NCBI GenBank assembly: GCA_035532115.1
Contig: DATKRO010000022.1
Coordinates: 1-6,043 of the forward strand
DNA from: Acaudatibacter sp035532115
Lineage (GTDB): Bacteria > Pseudomonadota > Alphaproteobacteria > Caulobacterales > Caulobacteraceae
Length of the DNA stretch: 6,043 nt
Direction: 5' to 3'
Within the stretch, counting starts at the first letter, position 1. Each line of letters opens with the position of its first letter. The position numbers were made by a program, and so were the translations under genes. Positions 1 through 5,906 of the stretch are shown piece after piece. The notes beneath the pieces are model-generated. The model saw only the letters and a program-made list of their open reading frames with translations. It ran no database searches and had not been told where the DNA came from.

Positions 1-181
1 ACCTGTAGAGCTTTTCCAGCGCCTCGTCCTGGTGGGCTTCGAAGTGGTCGAGCAGGGCCTGGGAGATGCGCCGCGTCTGCCGGCTCGAGGCCGTTCCGGG
101 CGGCCTTCCCGGGTTGCCCGGTCCGAAGCGTCCGTTCGCGCCCCGCGGCGCCGCGGCGGCCGGCGTTCCAATCGTGCTCAT
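1..181 (-). CDS. DUF5681 domain protein, N-terminal part (cut by window edge)
   Basis: Reading the minus strand from the ATG at 181-179 gives 60 codons without a stop, running off the left edge. The protein begins MSTIGTPAAAAPRGANGRFG and continues with PGNPGRPPGTASSRQTRRIS. The Gly/Pro/Arg-rich G-R-F-x-P-G-N-P-G-R-P-P-G-T block at about residues 17-29 is the hallmark of DUF5681, a small family often found near phage terminases but also scattered over proteobacterial chromosomes. Its biochemical function is unknown. The segment after the block (about residues 34-60) is helical and charged. No strong ribosome binding site precedes the ATG; there is only a GGGGAC about 10-15 bases upstream. Its base composition matches the high-GC flanks rather than the ATPase next door. 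The family call rests on the motif; length and C-terminus cannot be seen. Confidence 0.7.
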   Translation of the reverse strand, partial: MSTIGTPAAAAPRGANGRFGPGNPGRPPGTASSRQTRRISQALLDHFEAHQDEALEKLYR

Positions 182-260
182 GACGGCAAGGTCCCCGCCC
201 GGCGCCGCGCGACACCCGCGCGGCCGCCCCGGGCGCGAGGCCAGAGTAAGCCCGCGCGAG

Positions 261-283
261 ACCCCGCTAGGACGGGGTTAGCG
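261..283. repeat. Two overlapping, mutually exclusive small dyads
   Basis: ACCCCG (261-266) pairs with CGGGGT (273-278) around a 6-base loop. CGCTA (265-269) pairs with TAGCG (279-283) and would compete with it. Neither is followed by a T-run on either strand, so a standard intrinsic terminator is not supported. It lies about 80 bases upstream of the DUF5681 start, within its possible promoter region. The symmetry is seen directly; any function is unknown. Confidence 0.35.
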
Positions 284-437
284 ATGCGAACGGCGCCGGC
301 CCACGGGCTGGGCGCAGCGGGCGGAGATCTCATCCAGCGTCAGCGCAACTTCATCTCTGCGACACCGCCGGCGCCCACCGCACGCGACAGGCGGCTCAAA
401 TGGGGTGCTTACCCTTGGTGCGCCGTGGGAATACGTG

Positions 438-469
438 TGTGTCCCGCTTTCCTTGTGTCCCGCTTTCCT
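438..469. repeat. Two perfect tandem copies of a 16-bp unit
   Basis: The unit TGTGTCCCGCTTTCCT occurs at 438-453 and again at 454-469 with no mismatch. Two exact head-to-tail copies are unlikely by chance and could be repeated protein binding sites, such as the multiple transposase sites at the ends of IS21-like elements, or a recent slippage duplication. They lie 84 bp upstream of the ATPase start and just outside its AT-rich leader. Confidence 0.75.
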
Positions 470-506
470 CGTCGGCCGACGTGAACTTATAGCAAGTTTA
501 TGTAAT

Positions 507-535
507 TTAACATGGTCCTTGTTAACGGAGATAAA
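507..535 (+). promoter_or_regulatory. Putative sigma-70-type promoter of the ATPase gene
   Basis: TTAACA (507-512, five of six bases of TTGACA) is followed after 17 bp by GATAAA (530-535, four of six bases of TATAAT), inside the only AT-rich island of the window. Transcription would start near 541-543, only about 10 bases before the ATG at 553, so the mRNA would be nearly leaderless. This agrees with the absence of a well-spaced Shine-Dalgarno; the only purine stretch is TAGGG at 545-549. A small dyad AACTT(484-488)/AAGTT(494-498) and the TTAAC(507-511)/GTTAA(521-525) symmetry overlap the region and could be operator half-sites. Assigned by eye only. Confidence 0.35.
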
Positions 536-552
536 TCGAGCATCTAGGGCCC

Positions 553-1764
553 ATGGATCGCCGCAACAATCCCTACGCCCCTGGCGCCGGCCTGCAACCG
601 CCGGAGCTGGCGGGACGTGACAAGCTCATCGAGACCGCGACGATCGACATGGAGCGGGCGCTCGCCGGCCGCCCCACGAAGGGCATGATGCTGCTCGGTC
701 TGCGCGGCGTCGGCAAGACCGTGTTGCTCAACCGCTTGCTCGGCATCGCCAACCATCAAGGGTTTCAAACAGCCAAGATCGAGGCGCCCGAGGGCGGCGC
801 GCTCCCAGAACTCCTCGCCCCGGAACTGCGTCGCATCCTCTACGCACTCGACCTGAAGGCGGGCGCCGGACACAAGCTGCGTCAGGCGGTCACGGTGCTT
901 CGCAGCTTTGCCGCAGCGTTCAAGGTCACCGTCGGCGAGCTGGAGTTTGGAATTGAGCCGGCTGCGGGCCTGGCCGACACCGGGCGACTGCAACAGGACC
1001 TCCCGGACCTGTTGCTTGCCGTTGCAGAGGCTGCCGCGGAACGCAAGATCGCGATCGGCCTCTTTATAGACGAAGTGCAGTATCTGAGCCCCGAAGAGCT
1101 CGCGTCACTGGTCGTGGCATGCCACGAGATCGCTCAACGCAATTTGCCGCTACTATTCGTTGGGGCAGGTCTGCCGCAGATGGCGGGCCTGGCCGGCAAC
1201 GCCAAGTCCTATGCCGAGCGGCTTTTCAACTATCCGCAAGTCGACCGACTCCCACTCGCCGCGGCGCGCGACGCCTTGGTGAAACCCGCTGAAGGCGAAG
1301 GCGCAGCCTTTGAACAGGGGGCGATCGACGAGATTTTGAAAGCTACAGAGGGCTACCCCTACTTCATCCAGGAATGGGGCTCGCAAGTCTGGGATGCCTC
1401 CCCTGGAAGCCCGATCAGGCTGCAAGACGTCGTCGACGCCACACCCGGGATTATCCAGCACCTCGATGCAAACTTCTTTCGTGTTCGGTTCGATCGACTG
1501 ACCATGCTGCAGCAAAAGTATCTTCGGGCCATGGCCGAACTCGGCCCAGGGCCGCACAAGACCGGCGAAATCGCCTCGACATTAGGGGTGGGGGCCGCCT
1601 CAGTGGCGCCGGTCCGTCAACAGCTGATCGACAAGGGCATGATCTGGAGCCAGCGCCACGGCGAGACGGCTTTCACCGTTCCGATGTTCGACGCCTTCAT
1701 GCGTCGTCAAATGCCCGTTCTCGAAAGGCATGTGCCGCGCCGGCGGGGACTCAAAGGGCCGTAG
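553..1764 (+). CDS. AAA/STAND-like P-loop ATPase with C-terminal winged helix
   Basis: A 403-residue protein of the 'AAA family ATPase / ATP-binding protein' group (AAA_16 or archaeal-ATPase/Orc1-Cdc6-like). It starts with the typical leader NPYAPGAGLQPPELAGRD (residues 6-23), which fixes the ATG at 553; an in-frame TAA at 532-534 excludes a longer form. Walker A is GLRGVGKT (49-56). Walker B is IAIGLFIDE (166-174), with D173 and E174 for Mg2+ binding and hydrolysis. A sensor-1-like strand LLFVGAG follows at about 200-206, and a conserved AERLF at 221-225 may supply an arginine finger. A helical lid spans about 234-305 and a winged-helix-like domain about 312-380. All catalytic motifs are intact and no membrane segment is seen. 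It is cytoplasmic. Such proteins act as NTP-driven switches, but this group's substrate and partner are not established. Codons such as TTT, TTG, ATT and CTA and a lower GC content set it apart from its neighbours, suggesting horizontal acquisition. No partner gene is cotranscribed downstream. Confidence 0.88.
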   Translation: MDRRNNPYAPGAGLQPPELAGRDKLIETATIDMERALAGRPTKGMMLLGLRGVGKTVLLNRLLGIANHQGFQTAKIEAPEGGALPELLAPELRRILYALDLKAGAGHKLRQAVTVLRSFAAAFKVTVGELEFGIEPAAGLADTGRLQQDLPDLLLAVAEAAAERKIAIGLFIDEVQYLSPEELASLVVACHEIAQRNLPLLFVGAGLPQMAGLAGNAKSYAERLFNYPQVDRLPLAAARDALVKPAEGEGAAFEQGAIDEILKATEGYPYFIQEWGSQVWDASPGSPIRLQDVVDATPGIIQHLDANFFRVRFDRLTMLQQKYLRAMAELGPGPHKTGEIASTLGVGAASVAPVRQQLIDKGMIWSQRHGETAFTVPMFDAFMRRQMPVLERHVPRRRGLKGP

Positions 1765-1920
1765 CTTGCGCTTTCGCTTACGGACACCCTTGACAGATGG
1801 CGGTGGCGTCGTCGCACCGATCTGCTCGGCGATCAACTCCTCGACCGCGTAGCCCACTACTTCCTCGCGGATGCCCTGTTGGTCCAGAAACCTCGTTAGC
1901 CGGCGCCCGGCTTCAGCCCA
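1600..1920 (-). pseudogene. Unexplained minus-strand open frame, possibly the tail of a decayed gene
   Basis: One minus-strand frame is open from 1920 to a stop at 1600, overlapping the ends of the Nudix gene and the ATPase gene. Its first part reads EAGRRLTRFLDQQGIREEVV, then an acidic helix GYAVEELIAEQIGA, then a basic tail KGVRKRKRKL. This looks protein-like and loosely recalls the segment before the helix-turn-helix in some small XRE-type antitoxins (F-L-x-E-x-G-I-x-E-E-V), but no HTH follows. The only possible starts are a GTG at 1857 or a later ATG, and no ribosome binding site is evident. The half overlapping the ATPase is probably shadow sequence. It could be a gene remnant left when the ATPase region was inserted, or pure chance. 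Confidence 0.22.
1898..1912 (-). terminator. GC-rich hairpin directly after the Nudix stop codon
   Basis: AGCCGG (1898-1903) and CCGGCT (1907-1912) form a perfect 6-bp stem with a 3-base loop. It begins immediately after the Nudix TGA (complement of 1913-1915), at the convergent junction with the ATPase. On the minus-strand transcript the stem is followed by AACGAGGTTTCT, so the U-tract is poor. It could be a weak terminator or an mRNA 3'-end stabiliser. Confidence 0.35.
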
Positions 1921-2731
1921 TCACCCGCGAGATCGGCTCCTCGATGGGGCCATAGCCGGCGTCGGGGGGCAAGGTGAGCACGCGGCCGCCGGGGCGGTCG
2001 ACGATGCGGGGCTCGACGGTGACGAGGGCGCGCGCCTCGGCGCGGCGCACCGCGTCCTCGGCGCTCGCGGCCTCGTCGAGCAGCTTCAGGTTCATGCGGG
2101 TCGGGAAGATCACGGTGCGCTCGCCGGCCGCGGCGAGCCGCAGCGCCTCGCCGGGCGCGATCCATTCGGCGTCCACGGTCTCCGAGCCGTCGCAAAGCGC
2201 GATCTGGTCGGCGGGCGCGGCGGCGACGTAGAACCAGGTGTCGAAGCGCTTGGGCGTCAGCGGCGGGGTGATCCAGCGGGCGAAGACGCTGAGGGCCTCG
2301 AGGTCGAGATAGAGGTCGAGCTCCTCGACTAGGTCGATGAAGGCGCGACGATCGGCGGCGATCTCTCCGCGCGCGGCGCCGGCGGCGTCGTCGCCGCGAA
2401 ACGGCGCCCCGCCCGGGTGCCGCGCCAAGAGGATGCCGGCTTCCTCGTAGGCTTCGCGGATCGCGGCGATGCGCAACGGCCGCTTGTGCGGCAGCGCCGC
2501 ACCCCAGCCGAGCGTCCGCTCCTCCCATCTCGGATCGGCGTCGCCGGCGTGGGTCTTGCCGCCCGGAAAGACGAGGGCGCCCGCGGCGAAGTCGATCTGG
2601 TGGTGGCGTTTCACCATCAGCACCTCGAAGCGCGGCTCGTCGCGCAGCAGCAGGATGGTGGCGGCGGGCCGGATCGGAACCTCGGGCCGGCTGGCGGGAT
2701 CTGCGGCGGGCGTGGCGGGCGTTTCGCTCAT
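1913..2731 (-). CDS. NUDT19-like Nudix hydrolase
   Basis: A 272-residue Nudix-fold hydrolase. It begins with the beta strand AATILLLRD (about 23-31) and continues with FEVLMVKRH and GALVFPGGK (51-59), the usual lead-in to the Nudix box. The box has the motif REAYEEAGI (92-100), with catalytic glutamates E96 and E97. The spacing from the box glycine (G58) to R92 is about 20 residues longer than the canonical GX5EX7REUXEEXGU. Such an insertion is typical of the NUDT19/RP2 branch, which in animals cleaves CoA and acyl-CoA diphosphates. ARWITPPLTPKRFDTWFYVA (151-170) is also characteristic of this branch. The likely reaction is hydrolysis of a nucleoside-diphosphate-linked compound in the cytoplasm; the substrate in this organism is not known. 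It lies 45 bp downstream of the DUF2336 gene on the same strand, so cotranscription is likely. ATG at 2731-2729 has a weak AGG upstream. Confidence 0.87.
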   Translation of the reverse strand: MSETPATPAADPASRPEVPIRPAATILLLRDEPRFEVLMVKRHHQIDFAAGALVFPGGKTHAGDADPRWEERTLGWGAALPHKRPLRIAAIREAYEEAGILLARHPGGAPFRGDDAAGAARGEIAADRRAFIDLVEELDLYLDLEALSVFARWITPPLTPKRFDTWFYVAAAPADQIALCDGSETVDAEWIAPGEALRLAAAGERTVIFPTRMNLKLLDEAASAEDAVRRAEARALVTVEPRIVDRPGGRVLTLPPDAGYGPIEEPISRVMG

Positions 2732-2776
2732 GGCGCCAGCCTAGCCCGGTTGACCCTCGGACGGGAAAGGCCAAAT

Positions 2777-3925
2777 TCAGGCTGCGGCCGCGGCCTCCTC
2801 CACGGTGGCGGCGCCCTGCGTCAGCCGGTCGATCTTGTCCAGCAGATAGTCGATGTCCTCGCGCGAGATCGCCTGCGGCCGGGTGAGGAAGCGCTCGAGC
2901 ATGCGGCGCTGGAAACGCGCCAGGGCGCCGGGCGCGTCGTCGAGCTCCAGCGAGTGGAAGGCGTCGACGGCGGCGCGGAACGCCGGCAGCAGCCGCGCCG
3001 GCAGCCCGGCCCGCTCGTAGATGGCCCTGAGGCCCAGTTCGCCGGCATCGTGGATCATCAGCCAGGCGCGGTGGTGCGGCACGCCGGAAAGCTCGGCGAG
3101 GCTCCATTCGAAGAAGCCCATGTGCCCGTGCGCCAGGGCGCGCAGCAGCAGCGACGCCGTCAGCCTGCCGCCGCGTCGAAGGTGGGCGACGAAGGCGGCG
3201 AGGTCGGCGGCGCGGCCGGCCGCCTCGACCAGATCGAGGCTGGCGCGCTCGTGCGCGCCGAGCGCGATGGCGAGGGCCGCGGGAGATTCGAGCGCCTGCC
3301 GCTCCAGGAGCGTCGTGCGCAGCGCCTCGCTGGCGAGGTGCAGCAGGCGCTCGGCGACGCTCGCCGGCAGGGCCTTGCGCAGGGCGATGGCGGCGAGCAC
3401 GCCTTCGCTGGCCTCGAACCGCTCGACCGCCTTCAGCAGCCCGCGATCGGAGAAGGCGGCGCCGTCGTTGGCGCAGGCGATGCGGACGGGCTCGGCCTCG
3501 GCGTGCTCGGCGATGGCCGTGGTCACACGCGGCGACAGGGCGGGGCGCCGGGCGACGGCGGCCTGGCGCACCGGTCCGCCCAGGCGCACGATCTCGGCCA
3601 GATCCTCGTCGCTGAACGCCGGCGAGAAGCTCAGAAGCGGGGCGGCGATCGATTCGAGGTCGCGCGCCAGGCGGTTGGCCACGTCGCGTGGAATGAGCGG
3701 CGAGGACTTCAGCGTCACCGCCAGGGCGCGGCGCACCTGCTCGGCCGCGTCGCGCGCCATCAGGCGCAGGATCTCCTGGGCTTCGGCCCGCTCGGCGTCG
3801 TCGAGATGCGGCCGGTCGATGTGCCGGCACAGCCGGTGGGCGGCCAGCGCCCGCTCCTCCGGCGCCGTACTCTTCAGCAGCAGCCGGATGTCCGCCTCGC
3901 CGAGGGCCGCCCTCGTGGTGGTCAT
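2777..3925 (-). CDS. DUF2336 domain protein (helical-repeat protein)
   Basis: From the ATG at 3925-3923 this gives 382 residues beginning MTTTRAALGEADIRLLLKST. The family signature is clear at about residues 64-113: VRRALAVTLKSSPLIPRDVA followed by RLARDLESIAAPLLSFSP and SDEDLAEIV. DUF2336 is an alpha-helical, HEAT-like family largely confined to Alphaproteobacteria, with no established biochemical activity. The whole protein is predicted helical, rich in Ala, Leu and Arg, with no signal peptide or membrane segment. The C-terminal part (about 310-370) contains another helical module ending in DIDYLLDKIDRL, then a low-complexity Ala tail. The frame is open further upstream to 4123, but that extension is Gly/Arg/Trp-rich junk running through the divergent promoter, so the MTTT start is preferred. 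No good Shine-Dalgarno is visible. It is probably the first gene of an operon with the Nudix hydrolase and is divergent from the kinase. Confidence 0.85.
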   Translation of the reverse strand: MTTTRAALGEADIRLLLKSTAPEERALAAHRLCRHIDRPHLDDAERAEAQEILRLMARDAAEQVRRALAVTLKSSPLIPRDVANRLARDLESIAAPLLSFSPAFSDEDLAEIVRLGGPVRQAAVARRPALSPRVTTAIAEHAEAEPVRIACANDGAAFSDRGLLKAVERFEASEGVLAAIALRKALPASVAERLLHLASEALRTTLLERQALESPAALAIALGAHERASLDLVEAAGRAADLAAFVAHLRRGGRLTASLLLRALAHGHMGFFEWSLAELSGVPHHRAWLMIHDAGELGLRAIYERAGLPARLLPAFRAAVDAFHSLELDDAPGALARFQRRMLERFLTRPQAISREDIDYLLDKIDRLTQGAATVEEAAAAA

Positions 3926-3982
3926 GATGCGCCGAAAGCCCCCGCCCCTGCCAACGCGAGTTCGACCGCCATGACGCCACAT

Positions 3983-4039
3983 CAAGCTTAACGCTTGGTT
4001 GGGAAGCTCACCCTTCGTTAAGCCTGACCGGTAACCAGG
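3983..4039. promoter_or_regulatory. Divergent control region with spaced inverted repeat
   Basis: Between the divergent DUF2336 and kinase genes, GCTTAACG (3986-3993) is matched by its exact reverse complement CGTTAAGC (4016-4023). The arm centres are 30 bp apart, close to three helical turns, so a dimeric regulator could hold both on one face. The left arm also lies within a tighter dyad, CAAGC-ttaac-GCTTG (3983-3997). A second small dyad, CCTG(4023-4026)/CAGG(4036-4039), flanks ACCGGT. TTAA cores recall CtrA sites, but no full TTAA-N7-TTAA is present; the nearest is TTAA-N7-TTGG at 3988-4002. No convincing -35/-10 pair is seen. The symmetry is observed; regulator identity is inference. Confidence 0.5.
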
Positions 4040-4061
4040 ACACAAGACGCGCACGCCTAAG

Positions 4062-5906
4062 GTGGGGCCGCTGCTCCAGCCGGCCAGGATCATCCCCAGC
4101 GTGCCCCAGACCCCCGCCTCCATCGCCCGCGCCGCCGACGGCGCCTCGATCGCCGGGCAATCGATCGCCGGGCAGTCGCTCGCGGCCCAGGCGGCGCTGC
4201 TGCCCCAGGCGCTCGCCGTCTTCGGCGTCTGCCTGCCGATCTACGTCTGGGCCGGATCCTTCGCCCGCGACCCCGCCTGGATGGCGGCCAGCTTCGCGAT
4301 CTTCGCCATCGACTGGGGGGCCTTCTACTTCGCCCTGCAGTGGCTGCGCCGGCCGGAGGCGAACGATGTCGGCCGGCGGACCCGCGTGCAGGTGATCTGC
4401 GGCCTCATGTGGTCGGCGGCGGTCTGGCAGATGGCGGCCTTCGCCGACCACGCCGGACCGGCGCGCGAGGTGCTGCTGCTGCTGGCGGTCGGCGCGGCGG
4501 TGATCTGCCTCTTCTTCACCACGCCCTCGCTGGTCTCGCTGCTGATCGTCGGGCCGGCGGCCATGGCCGGACCGCTCGCGGCGCTGCTGGCGCGCAGCCA
4601 GAGCGCCGACCTGGCGCGGATGGCCTGGGGCGCGTTCGCCCTCGCCTCCATGCTGTCGCTGATCCTCAACAGGACCCTGCGCCGCCAGTTCACGCTGGCG
4701 GCCGAGCGCGAACAGCTGGCCGGCGAACGCTCGCACTCGCTCGAGGAGGCGAAGCGGCTGGCGCGCTCGAAATCCGACCTCGTCGCCACGCTCTCGCACG
4801 AGATCCGCAACGGCCTCACCGGCGTCGTCCACGTGCTCGCCGCGGCCGCCGGGCAGGGCGGACGCGCGGCGCCTTCGCGCGAGCAGCTGGGCGCGGCGCT
4901 GGCCGCCGCCCACGACCTGATCGCGGTGCTGAACGCCACCCTGGATTCCGAGACCGCCGAGGCAGGCCGGCTGATGGTGGACCAGGCGCCCTTCGACCCG
5001 GTGCGGATGGTGCGCGACCTCGCCCTGCTGGTCAGGCCCCAGGCGCTCGCCAAGGGCCTGGAGCTGCAGGTCCACGTCGAGCCCGAACTGGATGGCCGCA
5101 CGGCCGGCGCCGCCCTGGCCGACGCGGCCCGGGTGCGCCAGGTGATCTCCAACCTGCTGGGCAACGCGGTGAAGTACACCCGGCGCGGCCGCATCGAGGC
5201 GCGCGTGGAGCGCCGGGGCGACGAGCGCCTGATCATCGCCATCGCCGACACCGGCCCGGGCCTTTCGACGGCGGAGCTGGAGGAGGCGTTCGAGCCGTTC
5301 CGCCGCGTCGCGCGCACCGGCGCCGGGCTGCCGGGGGCTGGACTGGGATTGTCGCTGTCGCGCCAGCTGGTGAAGCTGATGGGCGCCGAACTCACCGCGG
5401 ACTCGGCGCTGGGCGTCGGCAGCTGCTTCACGCTCTCCCTGGCCTATGACGCGGGCGCCCTCATCGACGCCGCGCCGACGGACGATGCGGCGGCCGCCGA
5501 GCCGGGCACGGCCGGTCCGCTGAAGATCCTGATGGCCGAGGACGACGGCCTGAACGCCGCCATGCTGCGCACCATCCTCGAGCAGCTCGGCCACCAGGTG
5601 GTGCACGCCCAGAACGGCCGCCGGGCGGTGGACCTGGCCAGCGCCATCGGCTTCGACCTCATCATGGTCGATGGGCGCATGCCGCAGATGGACGGGCGCG
5701 AGGCGATCATCGCCATCCGGAAACTGCCCGAGCCGATCGGCCGCGCGCCGATCATCGCCGTGATCGGCGGCGAGGCCGAGGAGGCCAGCCACTGTCTCAG
5801 CGCCGGCGCCGATGCGGTGATGCGCAAGCCGGTCTCGGTCGCCGGGGTCGCCAGAGGCATCGCCGAGGCCGCCGCGGCCCGCCGGTCCGCCGCCGCGGCG
5901 GCCTAA
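4062..5906 (+). CDS. Hybrid sensor histidine kinase / response regulator with six membrane segments
   Basis: Up to 614 residues from GTG 4062. A GTG at 4101 (residue 14), with AGGA 11 bases upstream, is an attractive shorter start. Six hydrophobic segments follow: about 47-63, 73-93, 110-127, 136-153, 155-176 and 186-203. They anchor it in the inner membrane with no large periplasmic sensor, so the signal is unknown. A short coiled linker (about 210-235) leads to HisKA with H246 in SHEIRNGL; Gly replaces the usual Pro of HEIRTPL. HATPase motifs are N364/N368 (ISNLLGNAVKYT), D396-T-G-P-G400, FEPF (410-413) and GAGLGLSLSRQL (425-436). A C-terminal receiver (about 487-600) has E493/D494/D495, phospho-acceptor D537 (VDGRMPQMDG) and K589, but the conserved Thr/Ser is Ile568. 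Phosphate would pass His to Asp and on to an unseen HPt protein. It is divergent from the DUF2336 gene; the stop abuts an IS end. Confidence 0.92.
   Translation: MGPLLQPARIIPSVPQTPASIARAADGASIAGQSIAGQSLAAQAALLPQALAVFGVCLPIYVWAGSFARDPAWMAASFAIFAIDWGAFYFALQWLRRPEANDVGRRTRVQVICGLMWSAAVWQMAAFADHAGPAREVLLLLAVGAAVICLFFTTPSLVSLLIVGPAAMAGPLAALLARSQSADLARMAWGAFALASMLSLILNRTLRRQFTLAAEREQLAGERSHSLEEAKRLARSKSDLVATLSHEIRNGLTGVVHVLAAAAGQGGRAAPSREQLGAALAAAHDLIAVLNATLDSETAEAGRLMVDQAPFDPVRMVRDLALLVRPQALAKGLELQVHVEPELDGRTAGAALADAARVRQVISNLLGNAVKYTRRGRIEARVERRGDERLIIAIADTGPGLSTAELEEAFEPFRRVARTGAGLPGAGLGLSLSRQLVKLMGAELTADSALGVGSCFTLSLAYDAGALIDAAPTDDAAAAEPGTAGPLKILMAEDDGLNAAMLRTILEQLGHQVVHAQNGRRAVDLASAIGFDLIMVDGRMPQMDGREAIIAIRKLPEPIGRAPIIAVIGGEAEEASHCLSAGADAVMRKPVSVAGVARGIAEAAAARRSAAAAA
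4146..4190 (+). repeat. Three imperfect 15-bp in-frame tandem repeats in the kinase N-terminus
   Basis: Units at 4146-4160, 4161-4175 and 4176-4190 encode SIAGQ, SIAGQ and SLAAQ (residues 29-43). The first two differ only at their last base; the third has diverged at four or so positions. They extend the cytoplasmic leader before the first membrane segment and look like a slippage duplication that keeps frame. Confidence 0.75.

Larger units (their letters stand above)
182..552. other. Gene-poor stretch between the DUF5681 gene and the ATPase
   Basis: I see no convincing gene in these 371 bases. The left part (182-430) is very GC-rich and the right part (481-540) is abruptly AT-rich. It holds overlapping short hairpins at 261-283, a 16-bp tandem duplication at 438-469, and a putative promoter at 507-535. 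On the minus strand a frame open from the repeat area to a stop at 278-280 ends with residues DEVALTLDEISARCAQPVG before an Arg-rich tail. That tail looks coding-like but has no start and may be a gene or IS remnant. The block 400-470, with a TGCTTACC and GTGTCCCGCTTTCC signature, resembles the terminal region of an IS21-type element. That is my recollection of such ends, not a match I could verify. Confidence 0.5.

Noticed and set aside
32..484. 150-codon plus-strand open frame at the left edge
   Set aside because: Arg/Pro/Ala-rich, crosses the tandem repeat, and is antisense to the DUF5681 start; no protein features.
1896..3980. 694-codon minus-strand open frame across the Nudix and DUF2336 genes
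   Set aside because: Arg/Ala/Pro-rich shadow frame; the alternative frames contain clear Nudix and DUF2336 signatures.
2417..3991. 524-codon plus-strand open frame
   Set aside because: Antisense to DUF2336 and Nudix with Gly/Gln/Arg-rich low-information sequence and no motif.
3988..4002. CtrA binding site
   Set aside because: Only TTAA-N7-TTGG is present; the second half-site does not match TTAA, so it is mentioned but not called.
3926..4123. N-terminal extension of the DUF2336 protein to a start at 4123
   Set aside because: The extra residues are Gly/Arg/Trp-rich and unlike the family, and they would cover the divergent promoter and the kinase start.
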